Below, in pieces: positions 34,549 through 46,005 of a DNA stretch of 64,000 nucleotides. The position numbers were made by a program, and so were the translations under genes. Under the pieces are notes generated by a model. That model worked only from the letters and a program-made list of their open reading frames with translations, was not told where the DNA came from and did not search any database. The number at the start of each line of letters is the position of its first letter. Within the stretch, counting starts at the first letter, position 1. This DNA is from Leptura quadrifasciata (Eukaryota > Arthropoda > Insecta > Coleoptera > Cerambycidae). The DNA lies in NCBI GenBank assembly GCA_963675555.1, contig OY776673.1:16918351-16982350 (forward strand), given 5' to 3'.

Positions 34549-35314
34549 ATGATGAAGCGTTCAAGTGGGACAAAATCATCCGGAGGTAAAATACCCTCCC
34601 GATCGGATCTCCCGGGGAGGGTGCCCACAGGGACACCTCATCGAATGTCGAAAAAACACCGACAAGTTAAATCCAACAAAACTAATTCTTTCATCTACGG
34701 CGCTTGGAATGTTCGTACTTTGAACGACAGCACTCGCACCGATCGGCCTGAAAGAAGAACTGCTCTAATAGATAGAGAACTTCACCGACTCAATGTTGAC
34801 GTTGCAGCTCTCAGCGAAACTCGATTTTTGGAGGAAAGCTCTCTCACAGAAAAGTACTACACCTTCTATTGGAAAGGTCTTCCCACCAATTCAAGAAGTG
34901 TTGTGTTGTGTGGGAAAGTGGTCAAGCTCCGCAAGAGTTTCGTGATACACTTTTAATCAACCTCTTCAAAAACAAAGGGAGCGCTGCGGACTGTGGAAAT
35001 TACAGGGGTATAGCTCTCCTGGCTGTTGGAGGGAAGATACTCACTAAAGCGATGGCAAATAGGCTAACACCTGTTATGGAAAAGCTACTTCCTGAAACAC
35101 AGAGTGGCTTTAGACCAAACCGAGGCACATCGGATTTAATCTTCACACTTAAACAGCTTCAAGAAAAAGCACTCGAACATCAAGGAGAAATTCACATGGC
35201 CTTCATTGATTTAACCAAGGTGTTTGACTCGGTGGACAGGGAAGTGCTCTGGAAAATTATGTTCCGCTTAGGTATCCCTAGAAAATTTGTGAAAGTATGT
35301 CGCAGTCTACATAC
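34549..35314 (+). pseudogene. Endonuclease start fused to RT fingers (RTE-like ORF, 5' part)
   Basis: 34549-34890 has IYGAWNVRTLND, then RRTALIDRELHRLNVDVAALSETR, the N-terminal strands of an apurinic-type endonuclease (the SETR Glu is the catalytic metal ligand). Near 34890 the sequence jumps to an RT start in another frame: PQEFRDTLLINLFKNKG, CGNYRGIALLAVGGKIL, LLPETQSGFRPNRGTSD, and FIDLTKVFDSVDREVLW with the first catalytic Asp. The catalytic half of the endonuclease and the RT N-terminus are missing. Residues coded after 35314 belong to the inserted element and are not part of the RT. Confidence 0.82.
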
Positions 35315-37298
35315 TGTTACCTCCTTTCTCTTATTATTTATTTTTGAGAAAGAATTGAGGCAACATGTGCGGACGACTAGCTGGTTTAAGCCGGAGCAGA
35401 GAGCCGTGGGTCCAGAGCATTCGTAAGAGTGGAGAAACTTACCCTTTCTGACATGTACAGCATAAGCGACAGATTTCTGTTTATTTCGAGAAAAGGAGAC
35501 AAAGAAAAATTGATGTTAAATTGGACACCATCTATAGTGAAATAAGCAAAATAGTCTCTTTTTCTCGAATAACCAGTCTGCTATAGATCGGACTGAAATT
35601 GTTGGTAAGAGAAATAAAAAGATAGTTTAAAATGAATGACAAAATATATTACAAAAAAATTAGACAAATCGGTTTGAGACAAATTGAAATGTAAAAAAAA
35701 AATATATATATATAAAAACAAATTGATACCAGTATCCTAGATGGTTTATGGGTCAGGTGGCTGGTTCTGGGACAGCAATCCAGGCCCACAATTGTCTCTT
35801 ATTGCAAGAATTCTAAATTTTTCTTGGCAATTTACGTCTCTCAATGAATGGGGTGAAAATTGTAGGAAATTTAACCAAATATAAGCACATACAAAATTTA
35901 TGCAAGTTATTTATGCAAAATTTAAGCAATGTTAGCTATGCAAATATAAGCTAGTTAGCTGTACAAAATATATTTAAATTAGCTGCACGAAATATTAAGC
36001 TAGCTATGCAAAGCTGCAGGAAATTAATTTAAGCTATACAAAAGTAATCTGATTAGCAGTACAAAAGTAATTTTAGCTATGCAATAGTAATTATTAGCTA
36101 TGCACGAGTTATTATTAGCTATGCACGAATTATTATTAGCTATGCACGAGTTATTATTAGCTATGCACTAGTAATTATTAGCTATGCACGAATTATTATT
36201 AGCTATGCACGAGTAAGCTGATTTCTTAGACTATAAATTGCCAAAAAAATTAAAAGAAAAGAGAAAAATATTTTTTAAAACCATGTGGTACATATAGCAT
36301 TTTAACTACTTATTAAATTAAAAAGAATTGACTTTGACTTCAAAATTTATTTTAAAAATAATTGAAATTATATCAAAGGCAAAATTTGAAGATTAATTAA
36401 AATATTTTAATGAGTATAATGAAATGAAATTACCTGTATGTTCAACACTTTGTAACTGGGATATAAAAATTGTAATATCAATTACTGAAGTCCACAGTTA
36501 AAAATTATAATGTTTGAATCAGTACAAAGGCTGCAAGCAAATGACTTCCTGGTGAGTTTTACTGATAAGGTAAACTTTTTTTGTCCTGTTTACTGGAAAA
36601 CAACGCCACCAAAAAAATGTGAGAAATCTAATTCCCTATTGAAATTGAAAGCTATCAAAATATAGAAATCGTACAAGTATGGCCATCTGTCAGTGGTTAA
36701 TTTAAGCGCACCAACTTGCCTTGTAGATTCCCATACTCAACTAAAGTAGTGGCATATAATCGATAAAAGGAATCTATAATAACAGTTTATTTTCCATGCC
36801 AGCTGATTTGCCTTTGCAATTTCTATTATACATAACAACAAATATTAACAGATATAAATAAGTAGTAAAACGTATTGATATTATTGATAAATCAGTAACA
36901 TATTACATGTTATAGGATTTACTATATATAGAATGAGAGAAGGTAAGGAAAATAACCATATGTACTCCATAGTAAACAAAAATATAAAAATTGAAAAATA
37001 GATATCTGATGTAACTAAATTTTGTAGACAAATTGTTTCCTGGGATAATAATGCTGTATTACAACGGATATGAGATACATAATAGTATTAATAGAAAAAC
37101 AGGACTAAGTTCCTAAGATATAAAATTAAGTACATAAAACAGTGTGACATGGTTTAGCAGTTATACATGTAAAATTCTGTTAGTTGAAAACAGTTTCACC
37201 TGCAAAAACTGAATCCAAAAAATATACAGGTCGTGCTAACTATCCACAAAACACTAGTTTTTAACTAAAACTGTTAAATGGACATAGGCCATGTAACA
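35315..37298 (-). mobile_element. 1984-bp TG...CA insertion (probable solo LTR) with ATAC duplication
   Basis: Flanked by ATAC at 35311-35314 and 37299-37302. The copy of the host LINE at 58.2 kb has the uninterrupted site with a single ATAC, so the ends are exact. Termini are TGTTACCTCC at the left and GCCATGTAACA at the right. On the minus strand AATAAA lies about 20 bases before the end, compatible with an LTR polyadenylation signal, hence the tentative strand. No pol or gag motif is visible and the two ends do not repeat each other, so it is either a long solo LTR or a non-autonomous element. Confidence 0.75.
36076..36219. repeat. 21-bp tandem repeat, about 7 units
   Basis: Unit GCTATGCACGAGTTATTATTA with one or two changes per copy. 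More degenerate versions of the same GCTATGCA/GCTGTACA theme extend upstream to about 35880. It lies inside the 35315-37298 insertion, so it is part of that element's body. Confidence 0.88.
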
Positions 37299-37302
37299 AT
37301 AC

Positions 37303-38446
37303 AAACAACAACGCCCAGGTTATGTATAATAATGAGGCAACCGAACCTTTCCAAACCCTCACTGGAGTTAGGCAGGGATGTGTCCTGGCACCCCTACTCT
37401 TTAATTTGTTTACCACTGCTCTAACAATTATTGTTGACAACAAACTGACAGTCAGATGAATAGTTCTCAGATACCGTTTTGATGGCGGTTTTTAACATAG
37501 GACGCTTTAGAGCTTTCACGAAGACACGCACACGATTCATTTGTGATCTCCAGTATGCGGATGACTGTGCACTTTTAACCTCTACGCCGGAAAAGCTTCA
37601 AGAACTTTTAGATGTGTATGCTCAGAGCTATGATTCCTTGGGACTTAAAATCAACATTGGAAAGACTAAGATTATGTCAACTCCTCATCAAGTGAACCAA
37701 GTAGACATTACACTTAACGGAAATTCTCTTGAAGTGGTGGATCTGTTCAATTACTTAGGCAACGTTGTTAATGACAAAGCAAACATGGACAGCGAGATTC
37801 GCAATAGAATTAACGCTGCATCTACAGCACTCTGGGGACTTAGAGAGAGAGAGTATTTGACAACCACGACCTTGCTTTGTCAACGAAAATGGCTGTCTAC
37901 AGAGCAGTTGTCATTCCAACACTGCTATATGGATGTGAAAGCTGGGTCACTTACCGTCGTCATGTGAAAGAATTAGAACGTTTTCAGCAAAGACACCTCA
38001 GAAGTATGATGAAAATCCGTTGGTTCCATCACATATCAAACGTGGAAGTACTCAAGAGAGCAAACAGCTTTCCAATTGAGGTGCTTATTTCAAGAGCACG
38101 CCTAAGATGGGCAGGTCACGTTCATCGTATGCATGTTAACCGCCTTCCTAAATGTACACTTTATGGTGAATTGCTAAGCGGTAGAAGAAGGCGTGGCGGT
38201 CAACGAAAGAGGTTCAAAGACGCTCTCCATGAAAATCTAAAATCCTGCGGTATTGCAGACGAGCAAAGGGAACAACTTGCAGCGGACAGAACCGAATGGC
38301 GAGGGGTTGTGGCCAGCTATCAAGGAAATGTTGCTGCAAGAAGGCCGAATCCAAGACCTAACCAGGTCTATGTTTGTCCTGACTGCGGTCGACATGTGCT
38401 CTCCCGAATTGGCCTCTATAGCCATAGTCGTGTGCACCGTAGATGA
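37303..38446 (+). pseudogene. RTE-like RT, 3' part with C-terminal zinc finger
   Basis: Continuation after the insertion: TLTGVRQGCVLAPLLFNLF near 37360, a TGA at about 37457 where the 58-kb copy has GGA, a 2-base deletion near 37490, FICDLQYADDCALL (YADD) near 37550, NIGKTKIMSTPHQ, FNYLGNVVND, an extra GA in a GA run near 37848 causing a frameshift, then LLYGCESWVTYRRHVKELERF, RLRWAGHVHRMH and a C-terminal C2H2 finger (YVCPDCGRHVLS...H...H). The frame breaks are small and few, so inactivation is recent. Confidence 0.87.
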
Positions 38447-38556
38447 ATGGGAATTACAATAGACTACACCTTTTACTTGTTTTTTATTGTACACAATTTA
38501 TCGACTGTAACATTTTTATACTCGGACTCGAGTAACGGCTAATAATAATAATCAAA

Positions 38557-40250
38557 ACGATTTTTTACATACACTAACATATTCAAAATTTGATTCTCTT
38601 TCACTTTCATTAGATACACTATATGCGTATGATCTATCGTTTTCGAGTTTTTATCGATTTTATCATGAAACAACGGTTCTGATAGAGCTCTATAAAGATG
38701 TTTAAAAATTCATATTTCTGCCAACATTGACCGAATGGAAATGAAAAATAAAATAAAATTGTTGGTAATTGAATTCTCTACAACATTTCGCGATCCGAAC
38801 GGCAATTTTTGAGATTTTAGCGAAAAACCCGCGCATTTCCGTTGCATCGCAAAACCGTCAAAATTTCAAAAAATCTATCTCGGCTTCAATAAGTCGTACG
38901 AAGTTAAGAAAAAAACGAAATTGTGAGGATTTTTATTACCTATAATTTTCGTGTGTGCATATTTTACAGTAAAATTGATACTTTCTGAGTTTTTTGCAGA
39001 AAACTAATTTGTTTACCTATTTTCTCCCCTTTTCCCTCCGCAGGCATCAACGGGTGGGGACTTCTGATAAGTTAAAAAGTATTATTATTATTTCATCCAA
39101 ATCGACAAATTTCGTCCCATTTTATTGGACTAACAGATGTAGAATTATTTTCCAGTATACTGAATAATTATGTTAGTTTTGTAAATTGTGCGATCATTTT
39201 TTTGGACAATCTCTTTACTTTTCACATAACATTGTGAGGGGCAATTTTCCTATTGTCTCCAATACAATTTAATTGTAGATGTATTTTATATCGCATATTA
39301 TAAATAAAACAATAATTTTCTTGTATGATAACGCACAAAAATTAACTTTCTAAACTGTTAACCCAAATAACGCTTTGCTATTGATGTATATCTACCTCCC
39401 ATATAGAGTTTGATTTTACGATCCCTCTCTCTTTCATAAATGCAACCAATTTGATTTATAGTTGTATTATCTTACTTTTAACTGCTTCCATACGAGTAAC
39501 CTTTAAAATACTTTGTATATAAAATAGTAAATAAATGAATGACCCATTCATTATACGTCCTGGTATAATAAACTCGAGAATACATGCGGATTACTTTTAT
39601 TGTCGTTAATTTTCTTCTTTTAAAAATTCGTTATATATTTGCTCCTCTATGTGGGTCAACTAGAAAGAAGCCTTAATTAAGATCTTTGTTCCATAAGATA
39701 AACACTTGCGACTTTTATGTTTTTGTAGTGTGTTATTTTTTAATTCCTAATATTTACTACAAACAATATAATGGTTTTTCAAGCGATGAACATTAGTTTA
39801 TTATGTTTTAAAAATTTTAATAATGATATTTTAAATAAATACCAGCAAAATCTGATAATGACTTCTGAAAGAAAATGCTTCATTAATTGATAATATTAAT
39901 TTACATATTTCTAAAAAAAATTGTAATACTAAAATCTGAACATAATTAATATTATGGTCAAACTCAGTTACGTTATTATTTTTTTGTTTTTCTTAAGAAA
40001 ATAATTAATTATAAATACAAACAGCAGGTAGGGTAATTAAGAAATATTATATAATAAAATTTGTTATTCAAAGATTCATGTGGAAATAATTAACTTTTTA
40101 TACGGAATTATTTATAATTAAAGTTATAGGAACCAAACAAACATTTTTTTATGTTAATAGAAATTTTCTGTCAAAAATACCAAAAAATTGCATTAAATTA
40201 TTTATGACTTGTTATATTGTTTCCATGTTAACTTCCTATTATGCATTAGT
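38557..40250. other. AT-rich stretch, nothing assigned
   Basis: No ORF with motifs. The part at 38580-39060 has slightly higher complexity (CGCGATCCGAACGGC block) but no structure I could identify. Confidence 0.4.
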
Positions 40251-40728
40251 TATTTTTAATAAGACAGTTTACTGAACATTATAAGTATAATTTCTAATAC
40301 AGTAAATTATGTCTATAGAGGGGGAGCCCTCGACCAAAATTCCGTGCAAATAAAAATAAACAACGTTTTTCTTGCAGGAAAGTCCCAGATTGTTGCGGAA
40401 GAGGTGAAAACTCATTTTCAGTCGGTCAAAAAATCGACATCATTTAGTTTCAGCGACACGCCAGTTCTTGATGGAATCTTGTTAAACAAGTAAAACAGAT
40501 CACGAATTTGTCAAGAACTGACATTCAGCGTTGCAGAATATTTATAAAACCCTTATCAGTTGCTAAAAAAAGGGTCAATACGACTAAAACCTTCACCAAA
40601 TGATTCCTTAGTCTCTCAAACCTGCATTAGAAATAATAACTGACGTTTGCGGCGTTGCACTGATAGTGAAGACGATTCCGATGAGGATTCTGATGATGAT
40701 TTTGATTCTGATGATGATTTTCAAACTT
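40250..40728 (+). pseudogene. Possible decayed coding sequence with acidic C-terminus
   Basis: One plus-strand frame stays readable over about 480 bases with only three stops, fewer than expected in such AT-rich DNA: GALDQNSVQIKINNVF, GKSQIVAEEVKTHFQSVKKS, FSFSDTPVLDGILLN, stop, RSRICQELTFSVAEYL, stop, KGSIRLKPSPNDSLVS, stop, RCTDSEDDSDEDSDDDFDS. The acidic Ser/Asp tail ends at a stop at 40728. A splice-acceptor-like TTTTTCTTGCAG lies at 40366-40377. I do not recognise the protein; a transposase C-terminus or a host exon are both possible. Confidence 0.3.
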
Positions 40729-40795
40729 GAAAATATACATTTAATATATAGATATAATTAAGTATAGAGTTGGAATTGAAATTTGGAATTCGTTG

Positions 40796-41230
40796 GGAGG
40801 GTGGTCAATAAAAATTATTGAACCACAGCACGTAGGCCCCATCTACTTCCTTCCTGTAGGCAGATCCTCGCCTAGGCCTCCAACCAACCTAATCTTACGA
40901 AATAGGTGGTGATGCTGCCTAGGGGCATCTCCCTTACATCGGCCAGAGTAGGCCAACGTTCTCCCAAAATGAACTCTCTGATCAATGAGACGGTAGAAGA
41001 GTCACAGAGTACATGTTGAACCGTCTCTCTTCTTGTTCACAACCCTTGCAGGGAGGTGTTTCGCTTGATCTCATATTGTGTGGATGTTTCCTTAACGGAC
41101 AGTGTCCAGTCTGGATTCTCGTTAACGTAGGTTTGTTCTGGACATTGCCAGGTAGTCCATTGCTGTACTCTTGTTGGGAGTAGTTCCCTAGCAAGCTGAC
41201 AGTTGTTTGTTTCATGCCACAGCTTCTTGA
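40796..41230 (-). pseudogene. 3' end of an I/R1-type LINE (RNase H-downstream region)
   Basis: Minus strand: LWHETNNCQLARELLP, QQW..W, RIQTGHCPLRKHPHNM, ETPPCKGCEQEE and, in a shifted frame, VQHVLCDSS...FILGERWPTL.DVREMPLGSI. This is the conserved zinc-binding tail (TGHC...C..C...E...H.L..C) after RNase H in many insect I/R1/Jockey LINE ORF2 proteins. The 110-codon frame at 40982-41314 covers part of it. The RT itself is absent here. Confidence 0.72.
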
Positions 41231-41334
41231 ATTCTTGTGGGTGTTCTCTTTAAGTATATAGTTGTTTCCATCCATTCGATATATAATAAAATGGCAATTA
41301 AATATGGAACTCAATATTTGGTCTAATTTATATA

Positions 41335-43438
41335 CCAGGTGTCAACGAATCATGGTAGACCCCTATTTTTTCCTTATTTTTACGAATATCGGAATGAAAC
41401 TTGGTAGATGTATTATATGGCCAAGAAGACACTTTGTGGCATAACTGTCATTTTTTCTCACTTCCGGTTTCAACGGAAATGACCCCAACTTTTCATTTTT
41501 AAACGTAACACCCTGTATATTATTATATTTTTGGAATCCTTGAAAAATTCTGTGTGCGGTGATGTCCCAGAAGTGACATTTCGACTCCATAAAAAAAATT
41601 GACTTAAAATTTAAAAAAAAACAAAAAAATTAAAACAATAAAAAATAATAAAAAATTGCTTTTGGGCACATCCACCGATTCCTTAGAACATCCGCTATTT
41701 TATGGTAGTACTCTACCATTATGGTTCTATTTGAAAAAATTAAGTTTTGGTAAAAAAACTGTTCAGGCCAAATTTGATGGCTCACAAAATACACATTCCC
41801 AAATTTTTATGCTTGATTTGATTTTTCTGACATCATGTTAAAGAACGCTATAACCCCTATATACCTTTCGACGTTGTAACAAAATCCGACTTAGGAAATA
41901 TTTCGTAAGAAAAGCGTGCTTCACGTAAAAACGCCGTGGAAGAGGTTTTTAATTCTTGGAAACATATTTTTGCTCTTCGGAGCATTTTTTATGCCAAATT
42001 TTCGCTAACTCTTCAAGGAGCGTTAATTTAGAAAGTGTAGTAAATGTCGCTGCACAGGGACGTAATGTCGCCCCGACCACCCAATTTTAGAAAGTATACT
42101 AAAATTGGACTTCAAAATTTCCAAGATTAAAAACCCTTTTACGAATCCACGTTGTCAAGCACTGCAACTCTTACGAGGTATTGAATATGAGGACAAGTTA
42201 GTCCAACGACTATTCAAAGTATATCGGAAGTTATAGCGAAAATAGCCCTTAGCGACATGGGACCCCCATCGTTTCCTAGCAGTCGACTTTGACGGGGAAA
42301 TGATGGGTGTTGACGGGGTTTGCCCTAAACCGGTTCCTCAGTGATTCGGAATCAAAAAAGTATCTATACCATGTACTCACACGTGCATGGGATCTGCCTT
42401 GCCTGAACGTAAAAAGTTGTTATTGCATAATACAAACGAAGTAGAGACGCTTCAAGCAATTTTAAGCTCCGAGGAGCGACCAAAATTTATGTGAATTAGT
42501 AAATACGTTTATAAGACAGGCAAGCAAAAGCCCACCAAAATTTCAGTTACATGAAACTTTTCTTGAATCTTTTTGTGCATCGTTAGCTTATCAAACTGCA
42601 TATTGGATGGTAGTTGGTACCGTATGAATCGTCCCGTTCCTCACCATGTGTTGTACACGGGTCAGACCATTGTTTGTTAACATTTTCTCTTGAAAGAAGT
42701 TGTTGTAAAAAATATAAATTTTTTAAAGATTTAATATATACATTTTGAACTTTATATTGTCTTTTAGTTGTGTTTTCTAACAAAAAATTCCTTTTCAGGT
42801 TTAATTTTAAGAGAGTGTGATACAGACAGTGTTAGATTTATAGTGTTACGACGTCGTCCAGTTGATACCATCAGAGCAGCAGTTAAGCATAAATGACAGT
42901 AAGTATGATTTATTACATTATTCTCCGTTTGAAACAGTCGTGTTGAACCCTAAAAATTTTGTGAACGTAATATTTATTATTTAGAATTAAGAAAAGGTTG
43001 AGGAAAGAGAAAATTAATTTTTTCTTTTTCCTATTTTTTTTTATTTTTCTAAGTTTTTCGAGCAGAAAATACGTCCTTCAGACATCCATCAAAGCATGGA
43101 TCGTTCACAATCACACCGGTGCATTAGAAGCATTTTTTTTGGTCATGGTACTCTAGATGTACCAACAAATTTCGAGTCAAATTTTTTTCATGGAGTCGAA
43201 ATATCACTTATGGGGCATCACCGTAATCAGAATTTTTCAAGGATTCAAAAAATATAATAATATGCAGCGTGTTCCATTTAAAAATAAAAAGTTGGGGTCA
43301 TTTTCGGTGAAACTGGAAGTGGGAAAAACTGGCACTTCTGCAACAAAGTGTCTATTTGGTCATATAATACCTCTACCAAGTTTCATTCTGATATTCTTAA
43401 AAATAAGGGAAAAAAGGGGGGGTCCCGTTGACACCCGG
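41335..43438. mobile_element. Non-autonomous element with ~255-bp TIRs, hit by a TG...CA insertion
   Basis: Left arm 41335 to about 41590 (CCAGGTGTCAACG...) and right arm about 43150-43438 (inverted, CCGGGTGTCAACG...) are highly similar over their length and flanked by TA at 41333-41334 and 43439-43440. Without the inserted repeat (41836-43109) the element is about 0.83 kb and has no transposase. Frames on the arms (41363-41590, 43157-43450) are mirror translations of the TIR, not genes. The MITE at 427-730 is a shorter relative. Confidence 0.85.
41836..43109 (+). mobile_element. 1274-bp TG...CA repeat, probable solo LTR (copy 2)
   Basis: Begins TGTTAAAGAACGC, ends GATCGTTCACA, flanked by ATCA at 41832-41835 and 43110-43113. 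Matches copy 1 (19973-20996, opposite strand) and copy 3 (50423-51569) along most of its length. It carries the exon-like block at about 42799-42896, bounded by CCTTTTCAG and GTAAGTATG. Confidence 0.75.
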
Positions 43439-44829
43439 TATACAAAGTAAGCATAAGAACGCATGATCTGTTTATCAATGATATTTTCAAATATGAATAT
43501 TGTCATTTAATATACAATCTCTACTGCATATTTTATTGGTTTCTTTTAGTAACTTTAAAAACTGTGTCCGATGTGTTTGTATTTGTTATATAAAAGTAGA
43601 GCCATACTAATAAATTTCTGAATTTTCTGTTTATAAAGAAAGAAGAACAACATATATGCCGCTTGCAAGGCTGAAAATATTAGTTATTATTTTGTCCACC
43701 CGTTTCAGAGCATTATCAATTATATGAAGTAGAAAACAGATGTGCTGCTATTACTCGAGAGTGCTTAAAAAATTTACAATAAAAAAACAGCCCTTTCACA
43801 GTCAATGGCCAAATTGTCAGTTAAGATTTTTCCTCGGTTCTCCGTCATTAAAAACATGTAATTATACGAAAAACTGGCGTGCCGTGATGAAAATATGTCC
43901 CAGGTGTCATATTATTTGGGATTCGGGCGAGGCCGAAAATGTCGGTGATTAATTTTCCAACATTGACTAACATTACCTTGAATAGAAAACAAGGAAACTG
44001 AAGCACCGCGATAAAACATATGCATCACTTTTTTTACACGTTCAATAAATGAATTTACACCTTTAACAACTAACACCAGAAATGTCAGTGGCAATGGAAC
44101 TTTTTTTTCGGAGAGATATAAGCTATTAACTAATTAATTAGCCCATCTGAATTCAATGCCTTAACACCGACTTGTATTTCAAACTTCACCCTGTACATAT
44201 CTCTTATATTCTAAAACGGACTTTCATTTAAATTTTATAAACATCTCCCAAAGAATTTCATTTCTATTGGGATGAGAATTCCAAGGAAATGTAAGAGTGC
44301 AGAGTTATTTTTAAAGAATAATTTCAATTAGAGGTACAATGGGTAACAACTCTGAAATGTTGGAATTACAGACATTCTACAATACCTGTACGTCGTTAAA
44401 AATCAACAATTGATGTTTGCAGTGGTGACAAGCAAAAGGGCAAAAAGTAAATCATGACTACTACTTTTTATGAACTGGCATACCTCATACTGAGCACTAA
44501 CGTTGGAATATTCAGTTCCATTCTGCAAGTCACTTTACTAGATTACAGTAATAATATTATGCTCCGTAATTAATTTAGAACATCGGCACAGCGCAGAGCT
44601 TAGAACACATATTTTTGTAATAAGGTTTTACGTTTAGATTACAATAGACGTAAAAAACATCCATTATTTTAATTGGCATTATTTGAATTACCTTGCATTA
44701 TGCTAGATCCAGATTATTCTTACTTACAAAAAGTCGAAATATCTTTCGTTGTTATGTCCAACGTAGTCTTTGATGTTTTATTTAAACACGATGTATAAAT
44801 ATTAAAATTAGTCACCACACTTAAATACA
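43439..44829. other. Unassigned spacer
   Basis: AT-rich, no gene supported. The 70-codon frame at 43740-43952 and the minus frame at 43912-44094 carry no known motif. Confidence 0.4.
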
Positions 44830-44849
44830 AAAATAACTATAATATCATT

Positions 44850-45212
44850 TTGGAAACATCACCGGTCTTGTTTAAAATTATTTTGAATAAGAAAACTTTA
44901 CATGTTGGATGGAGAAGCTGCTTTTTTAAGGAACATTTCAATCTTAAAAGCTGTTACAAATGTTGTAAATATGGACATATTAAAACGAAATGCACTTCGG
45001 ATAAATTCATTTGTCCTAACTGCTCAAAATTTCACGAGAAGAAAAATTGTACTCTAACTGATAATAATTCTTTTTGTTGTATCAATTGTACTGAATTAAA
45101 CATAAAACATAAGTTAAATTTATCTGTAGATCACGCTGTGACTGATCCAAACTGTCAGTACTACATTAAAATGTTAAATCAACTTAAATCAAAAATTAAT
45201 TATGGCTTGTAA
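44850..45212 (+). pseudogene. ORF1 gag-like protein, zinc-knuckle C-terminus
   Basis: 120 codons. CYKCCKYGHIKTKC is a CX2CX4HX4C zinc knuckle; CPNCSKFHEKKNC and CCINCTELN...H...C follow as second and third cysteine/histidine clusters, the usual triple arrangement of LINE ORF1 gag proteins that bind element RNA. The N-terminal half expected in such proteins is not visible upstream of 44830, so the ATG at 44850 is probably internal. ORF2 begins at 45202 in the overlapping frame, a normal LINE arrangement. Confidence 0.8.
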
Positions 45213-46005
45213 TAACCAACTGAAACATATTAAAATTGGTCATCTTAATGCACGTTCATTGTGCACAGGATTTGATTTTTTTAAAGATATTATAATATCG
45301 TCTAATTTAGATATTATGTGTTTTAGTGAAACCTGGTTGAACGAAAATATCCCTTCAGAAAACTTATTAGTACCTTCTTATCGTATTTTTCGTAAAGATT
45401 GATTGGGCCGTGGAGGGGGAGTGTGCATTTTTATAAGAAATATTTTTAACTGCAAAGTTGTTTTGAATGACTTTGGTACTATAGTCGGCACCGAGCATCT
45501 TTGGCTCGAAGTTAAAATACTAAGGCAAACTTTTATTGTTGGAGTTGTATACAGAGCTCCATCATGTAATGTAAAAAAATTTGTTGCTCATTTAAATAAT
45601 ATTTTGTCGTTTATATCTCCGCAATATGATATTATTACTATACTGGGTGATGTCAATATTGATCAGACATCTGACAATATCGTTGGTCAAACTATGCACA
45701 CATATGACTTTAGTCAAATTATTGACGAACCAACTCGTATTACGCAAACATCAGAAAAAATAATTGACGTAATTTTTATTAATAAAGCTGAGCTTGTTAA
45801 ACAATCGGGTACTATAAATGCGGACTTGGTGTCTAATCATAGAGCCGTTTACTGCGAGTTAAATTTGACAGTCCTTCGTATAACACCCAAAATAATAACC
45901 TATCGGAATTTTAAAGAGTTCTGTCATGAGGAATTTAACCGGGATTTGGAGTCTATTAATTGGGACTCCTTATTTTATATTAATGATATCAATAAAAAAA
46001 ATTAA
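45202..46005 (+). pseudogene. APE-type endonuclease domain of ORF2
   Basis: 45202-45402: IKIGHLNARSLCTGFDFFKD and IMCFSETWLNENI (catalytic Glu in SETW). An in-frame TGA near 45400 interrupts it. 45403-46005: GGGVCIFIRN, FIVGVVYRAPS, ITILGDVNIDQ (GD.N motif), TRITQTSEKIIDVIFIN and LVSNHRAVYCEL. In the last block the usual SDH catalytic triad residue reads SNH, so Asp is replaced by Asn. A frameshift near 45990 ends this segment and the ORF continues at 45926-46234 in another frame. Confidence 0.85.

Larger units (their letters stand above)
34180..38556 (+). mobile_element. RTE-like LINE with internal deletion, split by a 1984-bp insertion
   Basis: GC-richer plus-strand element. 34180-34550 looks like 5' UTR; 34549-34890 encodes the start of an APE-type endonuclease; an internal deletion then joins directly to the RT fingers. 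RT runs to 35314, is interrupted by a TG...CA insertion (35315-37298), and resumes at 37303 through the C-terminal zinc finger to 38446, with a short UTR and (TAA)n end at about 38556. The copy at 58099-59488 is about 97 percent identical over the shared part. RTE-like is tentative. Confidence 0.87.

Noticed and set aside
35315..35426. C-terminal end of the 185-codon RT frame at 34869-35426
   Set aside because: The last 37 codons are read-through into the 1984-bp insertion; the RT continues at 37303.
36076..36219. CRISPR-like array
   Set aside because: The units are contiguous 21-mers without spacers, inside a transposable element of a eukaryotic genome.
38237..38494. Minus frames duplicated at 38237-38494 and 59168-59425, plus frames at 38253 and 59184
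   Set aside because: Shadows of the two copies of the RTE-like RT in other frames.
41363..43450. Mirror ORFs at 41363-41590 and 43157-43450 that look like paralogous genes
   Set aside because: They are translations of the two inverted arms of one TIR element.
44850..45212. Host zinc-finger gene
   Set aside because: The zinc knuckles directly precede and overlap a LINE ORF2 endonuclease, the normal position of ORF1.
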